A stretch of DNA of 33,713 nt from a virus. The stretch spans positions 1-33,713 of IMG/VR virus record IMGVR_UViG_3300049810_001004; one strand, written 5' to 3'. The notes under the pieces were generated by a model. The model was not told where the DNA came from, did not search any database, and saw nothing but the letters and a program-made list of their open reading frames with translations. Every line of letters starts with the position of its first letter. Position 1 is the first letter of the stretch. Positions 13,251 to 20,846 of this stretch are shown piece after piece. Made by a program: the position numbers and the translations under genes.

Positions 13251-14789
13251 ATGATCAATAATAACACTAAAATTTATCTAGACATGGATGGCGTACTTGC
13301 AGACTTCTTTGGAGCATGGTCTGAAAAGGCAGGCGTTAAAAATTGGAAAGATATTCCGCCTGATCAAGTTAATACTACATTAGATGATATGATAGGAACT
13401 GATTTCTTTAACACACTTCCTAAGTTTCCTACTGCTAATACACTAGTTGATTTAGCAAAATCATATACTGGAGAGTATCATATTAATAGCTCTCCGTTGC
13501 GTAACGACCATGAGAATAGCGGACAATGGAAGAAAGTTTGGATTAAAAGAGAATTAAGCACACAACCTAAAACCATTATACTTACAAATACAAAAGAGAA
13601 GTATGCAGTAAATCCAGATGGTAGTGCTAATATATTAATTGACGATAGAGGTGCTAACATACAAGCATGGGCTCACGCAGGCGGCATTGGCCTCAAGTAT
13701 CAAGCAGATGAAAATACCATTGCTGAACTTAGAGCAAAATTAGATAAAGTTTTTAATATTACTCCAGGGCAAGATCCTAAACTAACAGAAGGCAAAATTA
13801 AAAAGCATCCTGAAGAAGATGGTGCATACTTACTAGACTACAATGGTAAGGAATACAAAGTTTCAAAATTTCTCAATAATAATTTAAGACATGCCGGCGA
13901 GTGGAGTATTTTTCAATTAGAAAATAACGAATGGGAATGGGTAGATACTGTAACCGGTAGAAACTATGCTATTGAAAGAATACGACAGATAAATGAAGAT
14001 GCAGTAGCATTAAGAGTTATAGATCCAAAACTACCTAACTGGAAAGAACCAAAAAAGCCTACCAAGCATCAAAGACGCAAAGCATTAACAAAGCAATACA
14101 ATAAAACTGTAAAAGAGGACCCAGAGCTTAATGACGTTGAAGTCAGCTTACACGGAGATGCTAAAAAAGGTTATGTATTAAGTAAAATTGCTGTACCAAA
14201 AGAATTGCGTAATACAGGTATTGGCTCTAAGGTAATGAACGACTTAACAGACAAAGCAGATGCAGAAGGTGCTATTATCGCACTAACACCAGATAACACT
14301 TACGGTGGATCTAAAACAAGACTTACACAATTTTATAAACGTTTTGGGTTTGTTCCTAACAAAGGAAGAAATAAAGACTTTCGTTATAGAGAAACTATGA
14401 TACGTTATCCTGTTACAGAAGATATAGATTACACTCGACCAGATTTTGATAGCGAATGGGAAGAAGCTATGCGTTATCCTCAATTTGAAAAAATGGGTAA
14501 AGAGGCATGGATTGATCTTGCTAGTAGCGGAAGAATAATTAATATTAATGATGCATTATCTAATTTAATGTACAATACAGATGCCGGCGAAAAGTTTAGA
14601 AATACATGGCACGAATTAGATGCAGACAAGAAGAAAAGATTTGTACAAGCTCTAGATAAAGAAAGAGTTGAATTACCTATTATTGCCCGTTGGCCAGATG
14701 GTGGTTTAGAATTAATAGGTGGTAATACTCGTTTAACAGGATTAATGTTAAACAAAGGCGAAGCAAAGGCTTGGATATTTAACGCATAA
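13251..14789 (+). CDS. three-domain fusion: HAD nucleotidase-like, GNAT acetyltransferase-like, ParB-like
   Basis: The 512-aa protein starts KIYLDMDGVLADFFGAW, the DxD motif (D11, D13) of 5'(3')-deoxyribonucleotidases, with the closing LIDDRG motif near residue 130. A small domain near 195-250 (KEYKVSKFLNNN, EWVDTVTGR) is not recognised. Around 310-375 KIAVPKELRNTGIGSKVMND gives the R-x-x-G-x-G acetyl-CoA loop of GNAT enzymes, followed by FYKRFGFVPN, a typical GNAT last strand. Near 470-512 ELPIIARWPDG and GGNTRLTGLML match the ParB/sulfiredoxin-like nuclease fold (GGN-x-R motif). No stop or frameshift interrupts it. A nucleotidase-acetyltransferase-ParB combination is unusual and may act on nucleotides or modify a phage or host protein. 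Confidence 0.75.
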   Translation: MINNNTKIYLDMDGVLADFFGAWSEKAGVKNWKDIPPDQVNTTLDDMIGTDFFNTLPKFPTANTLVDLAKSYTGEYHINSSPLRNDHENSGQWKKVWIKRELSTQPKTIILTNTKEKYAVNPDGSANILIDDRGANIQAWAHAGGIGLKYQADENTIAELRAKLDKVFNITPGQDPKLTEGKIKKHPEEDGAYLLDYNGKEYKVSKFLNNNLRHAGEWSIFQLENNEWEWVDTVTGRNYAIERIRQINEDAVALRVIDPKLPNWKEPKKPTKHQRRKALTKQYNKTVKEDPELNDVEVSLHGDAKKGYVLSKIAVPKELRNTGIGSKVMNDLTDKADAEGAIIALTPDNTYGGSKTRLTQFYKRFGFVPNKGRNKDFRYRETMIRYPVTEDIDYTRPDFDSEWEEAMRYPQFEKMGKEAWIDLASSGRIININDALSNLMYNTDAGEKFRNTWHELDADKKKRFVQALDKERVELPIIARWPDGGLELIGGNTRLTGLMLNKGEAKAWIFNA

Positions 14790-14792
14790 ATA
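14785..14792 (+). promoter_or_regulatory. late-type promoter box
   Basis: CATAAATA overlaps the stop of the fusion gene, 26 bases upstream of the next ATG. It fits the NATAAATA late consensus reported for T4-like marine phages, and its distance leaves room for a normal leader containing AAAGGAG. Confidence 0.5.
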
Positions 14793-14817
14793 AACTTAGC
14801 AGTTAAAGGAGTTGTCA

Positions 14818-15777
14818 ATGGGTATACCTAAAATTGAGTCTTATCAGATTCAAGATCTATCATTATTAGACGAAATAAACAAACATGTCAATAACACAGA
14901 TTGGTATGCAATGACAGAAAGAAATGATTCATATGAACAAGCAGTAAACGAAGGATTACTAACTGAAACAAAACTTGCCCAATTAAAAAAAATACACAGT
15001 ACCAACCTAAACATGCAACTGCTTATAAAAGCAAGAATTAATGAGCAAGGTTTGTGGCCACACCACCATCTCCTGCCTGAAGAAGACGACGGTATTCTTA
15101 AATTGCGTAGTATTGTTAGACAAGCATACGGCTGGGACGAAACTAGTGTTAAAAGAAGAGCACTTCCAGTCTGGAATCTATTTGACTATATGAATAAAAC
15201 ATTCTTTAACAATGAACTTACATTAGATGGGCATGGCGAAGAAGTATCCGGTGCTAGGCATATATGGTACGATAAAGATAATATGGATATTCCAGGTTGG
15301 GGAGATGACACCGGGCCAAATGGAAAATTTGATGAACGAGATCCAACTCCTGTCTTTGTAGCATATGCTAATGGCAAGTCTAGTTCAACTAGACGTATCG
15401 CTGGTGCCAATGCTAGAGGTTTAAGCAACGGTGTACATAGAGATTGGGATCAGGATTGGAGAGAAGATGAAATTGAGGATAATGGATATTATTCTTTGTT
15501 AGTTCATATTAATAAAGAATGGGCATACTCTGAAGCAGGCGAGCTACTATTTTACGAAACCATAAGCCCTGATAATGCTTTATCTGTACATGAGAGAAGA
15601 GGATACGGAGTTGGCAGACCGACTCATATGTTTGGGCATGTTCCTGGATCTGTAATTTTATACCCTGCAACAGCATTACATGCTACACATGGCATTCAAG
15701 CTAAAGCCGCAACATCCAAGTCGTTTTCTAAAAAGATAGTTTACAGGGTTCAACGCAGGTCTACACTTGCTAAATAA
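14818..15777 (+). CDS. 2OG-Fe(II) oxygenase-like protein
   Basis: The 319-aa protein has the facial triad arranged as in 2-oxoglutarate/iron oxygenases: HRDWD with H207 and D209, then YYSLLVHINKEW, GELLFYE and FGHVPGSVILYP strands of the double-stranded beta helix, a distal His in LHATHG (288 or 291) and the 2OG-binding Arg in KKIVYRVQRR near 313. Phage members hydroxylate proteins or modified bases; the substrate here is unknown. AAAGGAG places the start at ATG 14818 rather than at the TTG six bases earlier. A late-type box sits upstream, so it is probably expressed with the virion genes. Confidence 0.65.
   Translation: MGIPKIESYQIQDLSLLDEINKHVNNTDWYAMTERNDSYEQAVNEGLLTETKLAQLKKIHSTNLNMQLLIKARINEQGLWPHHHLLPEEDDGILKLRSIVRQAYGWDETSVKRRALPVWNLFDYMNKTFFNNELTLDGHGEEVSGARHIWYDKDNMDIPGWGDDTGPNGKFDERDPTPVFVAYANGKSSSTRRIAGANARGLSNGVHRDWDQDWREDEIEDNGYYSLLVHINKEWAYSEAGELLFYETISPDNALSVHERRGYGVGRPTHMFGHVPGSVILYPATALHATHGIQAKAATSKSFSKKIVYRVQRRSTLAK
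15770..15777 (+). promoter_or_regulatory. possible late-type promoter box
   Basis: CTAAATAA overlaps the stop codon of the oxygenase-like gene and lies 29 bases before the next ATG. It repeats the box found before the riboswitch (minus strand, 3184-3177). Because TAA is the stop codon, part of the match is forced by coding. Confidence 0.3.
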
Positions 15778-15806
15778 GTATAGAATTAAGATAGGAGAAT
15801 AATTCA

Positions 15807-16100
15807 ATGGGATTTTTTAAAGCAATTAAGTCTTTTTTCAGTGGACCAGAAGAAACCAAAGAAGATAAGAAACTTGCTAAGGCTTATAGAAAAGTAGTAG
15901 AGGTAAAACCATCTGCTATTACTGAGCCAATTGTTTTGGTTACTAAAGCCAAGACTTCAACCGAACTAAAAAAGATGACAAAGAAAGCACTTGACACATA
16001 TGCCAGAGAAGAGCATAATATTGAACTCGATGGTCGTTTGACTAAAGATAAGATGATTATTTCTTTTAATAAAGAAATTAAAAAGAAAAAGAAGAAGTAG
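15807..16100 (+). CDS. hypothetical 97-aa lysine-rich protein
   Basis: The protein is highly basic. It begins with an amphipathic helix (MGFFKAIKSFFSGPEETKED), has a central helical region and ends in a run of lysines (EIKKKKKK). AGGAG lies about ten bases upstream of the ATG. The late-type box before it and its place at the head of a block of probable virion proteins suggest a DNA-associated or capsid-internal role. No family is recognised. Confidence 0.6.
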   Translation: MGFFKAIKSFFSGPEETKEDKKLAKAYRKVVEVKPSAITEPIVLVTKAKTSTELKKMTKKALDTYAREEHNIELDGRLTKDKMIISFNKEIKKKKKK

Positions 16101-16102
16101 AT

Positions 16103-16915
16103 ATGTTACTCAGGGATCTATTAGTACCAACAGCAGATGTTGAAACTATTTTAATAAGACGTATACCTATCAACGAAGGTGGACATGCGTTCAAGGACCC
16201 TACAACTAAAGAACTTCTTACTAAACAGAATGCTACGACAGCAGAAGTAGATGCCACCCTAAAAGCATTAGGTTCACGTCTAGGCATAGACTTAATTAAA
16301 AATAAAACAGGGAGTACAATCTATCCAAACAAAATTACAGGCGATGGTGACACTAACTTAGATCCAACTGACTTTATGAAAGTTGATCCTAGTGAAGATG
16401 CTAAAGTTAGTATGAACAAGTTCAGGGAATGGTTGACTAGCAAACTACTTGGAGCAGGCATCCAAGATACACATATTAAAAAGGGAGGTGACGGTCTTGC
16501 AGTTATGTCACCCATTCCCGGAACTGACGAATACTTACAAGTAGACTTAGACATTAGCACACCAGGAGATGGACAATTTGCTAGGTGGTCTAGAAGAGGA
16601 GAGCCAGGATCAGCAAAAGGTGTTTTTAGGCATATACTTAAAAGTGCTATTGCAAGAGGTATTAATCCAAACTTAAAATGGTCTTTTAAGAATGGTTTAG
16701 TAGATGAGGTTACTGGAGAAGCTACAAAAGATCCAGAAACTATTGCCAAGAGATTATTTGGCGATAAAGGAAAAGCAACAGACCTAGATAATATAGGTGC
16801 AATCTTAAATGCACTAAAGAGTTACAGACCTGATATTGCTGATGATGTAATTGAAAAGGCACAACAAGGTGTTGCTAACATGAAGTTTGATTATAAATAC
16901 GGAGAAGAAAAGTAA
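16103..16915 (+). CDS. hypothetical 270-aa phage protein, possible capsid-internal protein
   Basis: The protein begins MLLRDLLVP, a short amphipathic lead like those of several neighbours, and carries PINEGG near residues 23-28, which fits the I-x-E|G site cut by T4 prohead protease gp21. The middle has MNKFREWLTSKLLGAGIQ, then GDGLAVMSPIPGTDEYLQVD and LDISTPGDGQFARWSRRGEP. Paired acidic strands (QVDLDI) next to a GDG turn recall nucleotidyltransferase folds, but the fit is weak. It overlaps the next gene by one base. It is probably part of the virion or packaged with DNA. Confidence 0.55.
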   Translation: MLLRDLLVPTADVETILIRRIPINEGGHAFKDPTTKELLTKQNATTAEVDATLKALGSRLGIDLIKNKTGSTIYPNKITGDGDTNLDPTDFMKVDPSEDAKVSMNKFREWLTSKLLGAGIQDTHIKKGGDGLAVMSPIPGTDEYLQVDLDISTPGDGQFARWSRRGEPGSAKGVFRHILKSAIARGINPNLKWSFKNGLVDEVTGEATKDPETIAKRLFGDKGKATDLDNIGAILNALKSYRPDIADDVIEKAQQGVANMKFDYKYGEEK

Positions 16916-17220
16916 TGTGGGATATGTTAACACAATTAGCAACTGATAGGCTATGGATATACACAGGTATTGCTGGAAGTATTTTTGGAGCCTTGTTTCT
17001 ATTTTGGGTTAAAGATACATATATTGCATTTTGGGTGTTTACCAAATGGGATAACATATTAAATTTTCTTGTTGACAGATGGGGTTGGACTTGGTTTAAA
17101 CACGATCCAGAGGGATGGAAAAAGATAAATCCAAAACTAACATCTAAGGTTGAAGATTTAGAAAACCGTATTAGGAAGTTAGAAAAAACAAAAAAGATTA
17201 TTATTAAGAATAAAGGTTAA
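16915..17220 (+). CDS. 101-aa single-span membrane protein with C-terminal coiled coil
   Basis: A transmembrane helix near residues 13-35 (WIYTGIAGSIFGALFLFWVK) is followed by a Trp-rich amphipathic stretch (FWVFTKWDNILNFLVDRWGW) and a basic coiled coil at the end (VEDLENRIRKLEKTKKII). The layout of one helix with a charged coiled-coil tail would suit a holin, a spanin-like or a membrane-anchored virion protein; none can be chosen from sequence. It lies between two probable virion genes with almost no spacing. Confidence 0.6.
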   Translation: MWDMLTQLATDRLWIYTGIAGSIFGALFLFWVKDTYIAFWVFTKWDNILNFLVDRWGWTWFKHDPEGWKKINPKLTSKVEDLENRIRKLEKTKKIIIKNKG

Positions 17221-17225
17221 AGTAT

Positions 17226-18263
17226 ATGTTACTAAGAGAGTTACTTAAAGAAGACGAAGAAACTAAACAGGCTATTATTGCAAAGATTTCTGGCCTTCAG
17301 GCAGATAACGAACAGGATGCTGAGATACTTGATAGAATTTTTAGAACATTGCATAATGATGATATATCAGGTAAGATTGCACAAGCATTTGGACCTCCAA
17401 CAGAAGATGATACTTTCCAACTTGAACCTCTTTTAAAAACACTTACACAAATTATATTCCATGCAGGTGTTAATTATAAAAGCCTAAGTACATTTCTAAG
17501 CAAACTAGAAAAAGGCAATGTTGTTGATGTTGGCAAAATTGTTAATCCGGGTGTAGGAAGTGTTAGAGACTTCTTTGGCGGTGACGAAACAGCAACACGA
17601 GTATTTCAATCTATGGCAACATTAGGTGCAGGTAAAAAACAAAAAGGCCCTGGTGAATATGCACTTGCTATGCTATCTAATAAAATCAGATTAAAAAGCG
17701 ATGGTGGAGATATTGAAGCCGCAGGTAAAGGGATTGAAGTTAAAGCCGAAACATCTACTGGAGGCGGACGTCTTGGTGAAGGTGGACCTACTAACATAGT
17801 AGCAAAAGAATACTGGAGCCAACTTCCTAGTATGGCCCAACACTTTGAGAACGGTGGTAAAGGACTTGGACTTAAACGAGCAGTTCCTTACCTTGCATTA
17901 GATCTTCCACTTAACGATCCTGAAAAGAAGAAACAAAGACAAGATATACTTACAAAATGGTTTTCACAAGTCTTTAAAGACCCAGCTCCGTTTGTTGCCG
18001 CAATGATGCAAGACGATCCGGTTGTAGCAGAAAGAATGTACGGTAAAGCAAACTATGAGGCTTATAAAGCAAATTATGGATGGGACGGATTATTAGGCAT
18101 TAACTTTCCACAATTAAAATATGTGATGGTTAATACAGGTGACGAGTTTGTTAAGATGATAGAAGCAGGACATTTCTCTAGTCTTAGCATAAGTTTAGTT
18201 CCTAGTAGTGCTAGGCCGTCAGAGGTATATGCACAATTAAGTCTTACAAAAGCAAAAGCATAA
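17226..18263 (+). CDS. 345-aa phage protein with a possible PD-(D/E)xK nuclease core
   Basis: The N-terminus MLLRELLKEDEETK resembles the capsid-targeting peptide of T4 Alt and the starts of nearby genes. Residues 142-180 read GPGEYALAMLSNKIRLKS, then GGDIEAAGKGIEVKAETSTG. D159 or D162 followed by E171-V-K173 fits the D...(D/E)xK metal site of many nucleases, and it is followed by a Gly-rich loop. If the core is real, this could be a nuclease carried in the capsid and injected with the DNA. Alternatively it is a plain structural protein. The remaining regions are helical. It ends 83 bases before the secreted protein gene. Confidence 0.55.
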   Translation: MLLRELLKEDEETKQAIIAKISGLQADNEQDAEILDRIFRTLHNDDISGKIAQAFGPPTEDDTFQLEPLLKTLTQIIFHAGVNYKSLSTFLSKLEKGNVVDVGKIVNPGVGSVRDFFGGDETATRVFQSMATLGAGKKQKGPGEYALAMLSNKIRLKSDGGDIEAAGKGIEVKAETSTGGGRLGEGGPTNIVAKEYWSQLPSMAQHFENGGKGLGLKRAVPYLALDLPLNDPEKKKQRQDILTKWFSQVFKDPAPFVAAMMQDDPVVAERMYGKANYEAYKANYGWDGLLGINFPQLKYVMVNTGDEFVKMIEAGHFSSLSISLVPSSARPSEVYAQLSLTKAKA

Positions 18264-18314
18264 CTCGTATGCTTTAAACACATAAACTTTAGGTTTATAT
18301 CATCAACATGTTAA

Positions 18315-18322
18315 TATAAATA
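18315..18322 (+). promoter_or_regulatory. T4-type late promoter box
   Basis: TATAAATA is an exact match to the T4 late promoter consensus. It is 24 bases upstream of the secreted protein ATG, with AAAGGAG between. An AT-rich hairpin (ATAAAC/GTTTAT) at 18282-18298 precedes it and may end the upstream transcript. Confidence 0.65.
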
Positions 18323-18346
18323 AAGTGTAAGCACAAAGGAGCCGCT

Positions 18347-18763
18347 ATGAATAAATTTAATATTGCGGTTGCTATGATGATAGGTATATTAATAGCTTTT
18401 GCTAGTCAAAGTAGTGCCGCCCCAACTGATAACGAAATTAAACCGGAAGCACCATCGCAACCGGTCGTACCACAGCCACAACAATCTTTTAAACCAGTGA
18501 TTTGCCAAGTCACGGCAATAGTTGTTGATAATCTCAAAAACAAATATAACGAATTACCAGTATTTGTTGGAGACGGCCAGGATCAAGCAGGAACTAGTTA
18601 TGTTGTCTCTCTAAATCGAGACAATGGGGAATTTACTATTGTACAATTTTCAGCAGACAGAGGTACTGCATGTATTATTGGTTCTGGTACAGGAGCAAAA
18701 GTAACTATGATTCCATCAGAGAAAACGAAAGGTATGCCTGTTATTTTTCCAATAAGTAATTGA
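18347..18763 (+). CDS. secreted or periplasmic protein, unknown function
   Basis: The 138-aa protein has a clear Sec signal peptide: MNKF, a hydrophobic core (IAVAMMIGILIAFASQ) and a likely cleavage after SSAA near residue 25. A Pro/Gln-rich linker (PEAPSQPVVPQPQQ) leads to a compact domain of about 90 residues with two cysteines (PVICQVTAIV and TACIIGSG) that could form a disulfide. It is the only exported protein with a clear signal peptide here and is preceded by an exact late promoter box and AAAGGAG, so late expression is likely. A role in lysis or in altering the cell envelope is possible. No family is recognised. Confidence 0.65.
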   Translation: MNKFNIAVAMMIGILIAFASQSSAAPTDNEIKPEAPSQPVVPQPQQSFKPVICQVTAIVVDNLKNKYNELPVFVGDGQDQAGTSYVVSLNRDNGEFTIVQFSADRGTACIIGSGTGAKVTMIPSEKTKGMPVIFPISN

Positions 18764-18788
18764 CAATGACAGACAAATATACTATAAT
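18760..18788 (+). promoter_or_regulatory. perfect-consensus sigma70 promoter overlapping gene starts
   Basis: TTGACA at 18760-18765, a 17-base spacer and TATAAT at 18783-18788: both boxes match consensus exactly. It overlaps the stop of the secreted protein gene and the start of the small membrane protein. Transcription would begin near 18796, downstream of the ATG at 18766. It therefore probably serves the 2OG-like gene at 18920 or a shorter form of the membrane protein. A chance match is possible but unlikely for all twelve positions. Confidence 0.5.
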
Positions 18789-18963
18789 GTTTTATATGCT
18801 TAACACTTTCTATTTGACAATAGTTATAGGAATGGTGTTAGGGTTTTATATTTTCTTGGGTTCATACTTCTTGATTATTACAATAATGTGTGTTCCTTTC
18901 TGGATTGCTGGAGAATTATATGGGCAAGAAAAATCTAATTTGGAACCTACAAGAAGAGATTAA
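18766..18963 (+). CDS. 65-aa small membrane protein
   Basis: The product is mostly two long hydrophobic helices (about residues 8-30 and 32-50) with a charged tail (GQEKSNLEPTRRD). It overlaps the following gene by 44 bases. No ribosome binding site is seen. The first in-frame codon is a TTG at 18760 inside the -35 box; ATG codons at 18766, 18787 and 18796 are also possible starts. If the overlapping promoter is used, only the last would be in the transcript, and the protein would be leaderless or not made. Function unknown. Confidence 0.4.
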   Translation: MTDKYTIMFYMLNTFYLTIVIGMVLGFYIFLGSYFLIITIMCVPFWIAGELYGQEKSNLEPTRRD

Positions 18964-19654
18964 TTACAATCAAGATTTTTTTATTCCACTTGACTTAAAG
19001 TTAGATCCAGAAGAGAAGAATAACTTTGCAATGCATTTTGCAAAAGAGTATCTACCTGGAATGAGCAAGATGACAAACTTGTCTGTTGCTGATGGTAATG
19101 TAAAGGAATTTTTCCCAAACTCATATAAACAAGCCAACGACTTGCTAAGGCCATTAGGTTTATGTGCTAGAGCTATGACTTTATTTGTTTCTCCTCCTAC
19201 TCCTGATATAGAACAATGTAGAAACGTACATATAGATTCTACTAAAACAAGAGAAGGAGATGTATTTCCTTTAGAAGCAAGACTTAGTTATTACGAAATG
19301 GCAGAGGTACCAGGGATTATAAGATGGTATCCTTCAAACAAAGATGAGGTTGAGTATGTTAAACTTCCTCAAGCTGATAGTGCTATATTTGAAGGAAAGA
19401 ATAGTAGAATATATGCAACAGAATGGATAACCGCATTAAGACAAGGCAGACTTTCTTGGGAGGATGCACCAGACTACATACACTCTACAACTACTTCTGT
19501 ACCTAGTGCATTACTAAGAACTAACCTACCTCATCATGTTATACAAGGTCCAGGTGTTAGAATAACAGTTTCATGTCAAATACAATGGATACATTCAAAG
19601 AGTCCCGTAGGTACATGGCAACACATACGGGATAAGTATCTATATGAACAATAA
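18920..19654 (+). CDS. 2OG-Fe(II) oxygenase / cupin-like protein
   Basis: The 244-aa protein reads NVHIDSTKTREGDVFPLEAR with H104 and D106 as a candidate HxD pair, then LSYYEMAEVPGIIRWYPSNK, and further on LPHHVIQGPGVRITVSCQIQ where H205 or H206 would be the distal ligand and R214 the 2OG contact. This order matches the aspartyl-hydroxylase-like branch of 2OG oxygenases. GGAGA seven bases before ATG 18920 fixes the start; the frame extends to 18890 without support. It shows little visible similarity to the oxygenase-like protein at 14818. Substrate unknown. Confidence 0.55.
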   Translation: MGKKNLIWNLQEEINYNQDFFIPLDLKLDPEEKNNFAMHFAKEYLPGMSKMTNLSVADGNVKEFFPNSYKQANDLLRPLGLCARAMTLFVSPPTPDIEQCRNVHIDSTKTREGDVFPLEARLSYYEMAEVPGIIRWYPSNKDEVEYVKLPQADSAIFEGKNSRIYATEWITALRQGRLSWEDAPDYIHSTTTSVPSALLRTNLPHHVIQGPGVRITVSCQIQWIHSKSPVGTWQHIRDKYLYEQ

Positions 19655-19673
19655 AAAACAAAGAGAATTATCT

Positions 19674-19820
19674 ATGGATTACTGTAACAACTGCGGTCGG
19701 GGTAGCCACTGTGGTGTGCCAGTAATGGAAGACTTTAGACGAGAGCCATATAATCATGGTATCGAAGGACAAATATGTGTTTGTAAGTATTGTATGTGCG
19801 GAAGATGTGCAACTAAGTAA
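19674..19820 (+). CDS. 48-aa cysteine-rich zinc-binding-like protein
   Basis: Eight cysteines in 48 residues form clusters: CNNCGRGSHC near the start and CVCKYCMCGRC at the end, joined by a polar linker (MEDFRREPYNHG). This is dense enough to bind one or two zinc ions or an iron-sulfur cluster. AAAGAGA lies upstream of ATG 19674. An in-frame ATG at 19644, overlapping the preceding gene, would add ten polar residues. Its place just before a virion-protein block does not reveal the function. Confidence 0.6.
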   Translation: MDYCNNCGRGSHCGVPVMEDFRREPYNHGIEGQICVCKYCMCGRCATK

Positions 19821-19852
19821 ATTACAAGAAGGTATTAACCACTTACATTTGA

Positions 19853-19860
19853 CTAAATAT
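19853..19860 (+). promoter_or_regulatory. possible late-type promoter box
   Basis: CTAAATAT lies 38 bases upstream of the 315-aa gene and repeats the CTAAATA core seen at 3177 (minus) and 15770. A TTGACT overlaps its left end without a matching -10 box. Confidence 0.35.
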
Positions 19861-19898
19861 AATGAAAGTAGTTACTTAAATAGACGAGGAATAAAACT

Positions 19899-20846
19899 AT
19901 GAAATTTAGAGATATTGTACATGAAGACGGAGAGGGTGGCGGTGGCGCCGCTAGTACTTCTACTGCTTCTGCTGATGTTGGTGGACTTGCTTATCCTTTA
20001 TTTGTTAAAGGTAAAACCCGCAGACAAAAAAGAAAAAATGCAAAAAAAGCAGTAGGACAAAAGAATTACGGTGGACCTAGTTATATAGGTAAAGGCGTAT
20101 ATGAATCCGAAGGTGCAGATCTAATTGAAGCTGAAATTAATGAAATATTTGGTCTAGGCCAAAAGAAAAATCCAGCTGTTAAGCAAAGTAGTGTATATAG
20201 AGTACTACAACAAATTTCTACAAACACAGATCCTTCGCCAAAAGATGTTAAACTAGATGACGGACAGATTATTGCTGTTACTCCAGATCAAGCAACAAGA
20301 ATTGTTAACGCCGCAACATTACAAGGTAGTGCTGGTGGATGGGAAAAACAATTAGGCGACTGGGAAATTTTTAAAAAAGTTGTTCAGTTTGCTAAAGTAC
20401 CTTTAGCCAAACTTCGTAAAAGTACACCAGGAAAACATTGGACAGAAGAGAGTGCAAAATTAGGTGAAGCTAACATAGTTGACCATGATGGTGTTATTTA
20501 CAAAATGGATAGACAAGATCCAATGAACAAAACCGAAGTAGCAGTATTAGGTGGAGCAGGACGTTATACATTAGAAGGGCTAAGAGAGAAAGCAAGAACC
20601 GAAGCACAAGCACTAGCAAATGATCTCAAAGAAGGTGGAGCAAGTGGAATGACATTTCTTACAGCCAAACAAAATATCTATCAATTATCCAATACTATAG
20701 AAACTATTGTATCAGCATACAACCAACTAGAACGTATTAGACGTAAAGGCGGAAGAGGATCAAGAGGAATTACAAGAGAACATATTGAACCAGTACAGAT
20801 TGGTATTAAAGTTTTAACTGAAGCAAAGGAAAAGTTTAAGCTATGA
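19899..20846 (+). CDS. 315-aa probable virion or capsid-internal protein
   Basis: The N-terminus MKFRDIVHEDGEGGGGAAST resembles T4 capsid-targeting peptides, with an amphipathic lead followed by VHE|D-like and then low-complexity Gly/Ala/Ser sequence. A strongly basic segment follows (KTRRQKRKNAKKAVGQKNYG), which could bind DNA. The later parts are mixed and helical (WEIFKKVVQFAKVPLAKLRK, then YNQLERIRRKGGRGSRG). GAGGA precedes the ATG. It overlaps the next gene by four bases. I do not recognise a named family; a packaged DNA-associated protein is an inference. Confidence 0.6.
   Translation: MKFRDIVHEDGEGGGGAASTSTASADVGGLAYPLFVKGKTRRQKRKNAKKAVGQKNYGGPSYIGKGVYESEGADLIEAEINEIFGLGQKKNPAVKQSSVYRVLQQISTNTDPSPKDVKLDDGQIIAVTPDQATRIVNAATLQGSAGGWEKQLGDWEIFKKVVQFAKVPLAKLRKSTPGKHWTEESAKLGEANIVDHDGVIYKMDRQDPMNKTEVAVLGGAGRYTLEGLREKARTEAQALANDLKEGGASGMTFLTAKQNIYQLSNTIETIVSAYNQLERIRRKGGRGSRGITREHIEPVQIGIKVLTEAKEKFKL

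Noticed and set aside
16321-16749. 142-codon minus-strand open frame inside the 270-aa gene
   Set aside because: It has no ribosome binding site or recognisable motif, and the plus-strand gene has good context.
16103-16915. Nucleotidyltransferase assignment for the 270-aa protein
   Set aside because: Only a QVDLDI-type strand near a GDG turn supports it; the usual GS-x(n)-D-x-D order is missing, so it was left as hypothetical.
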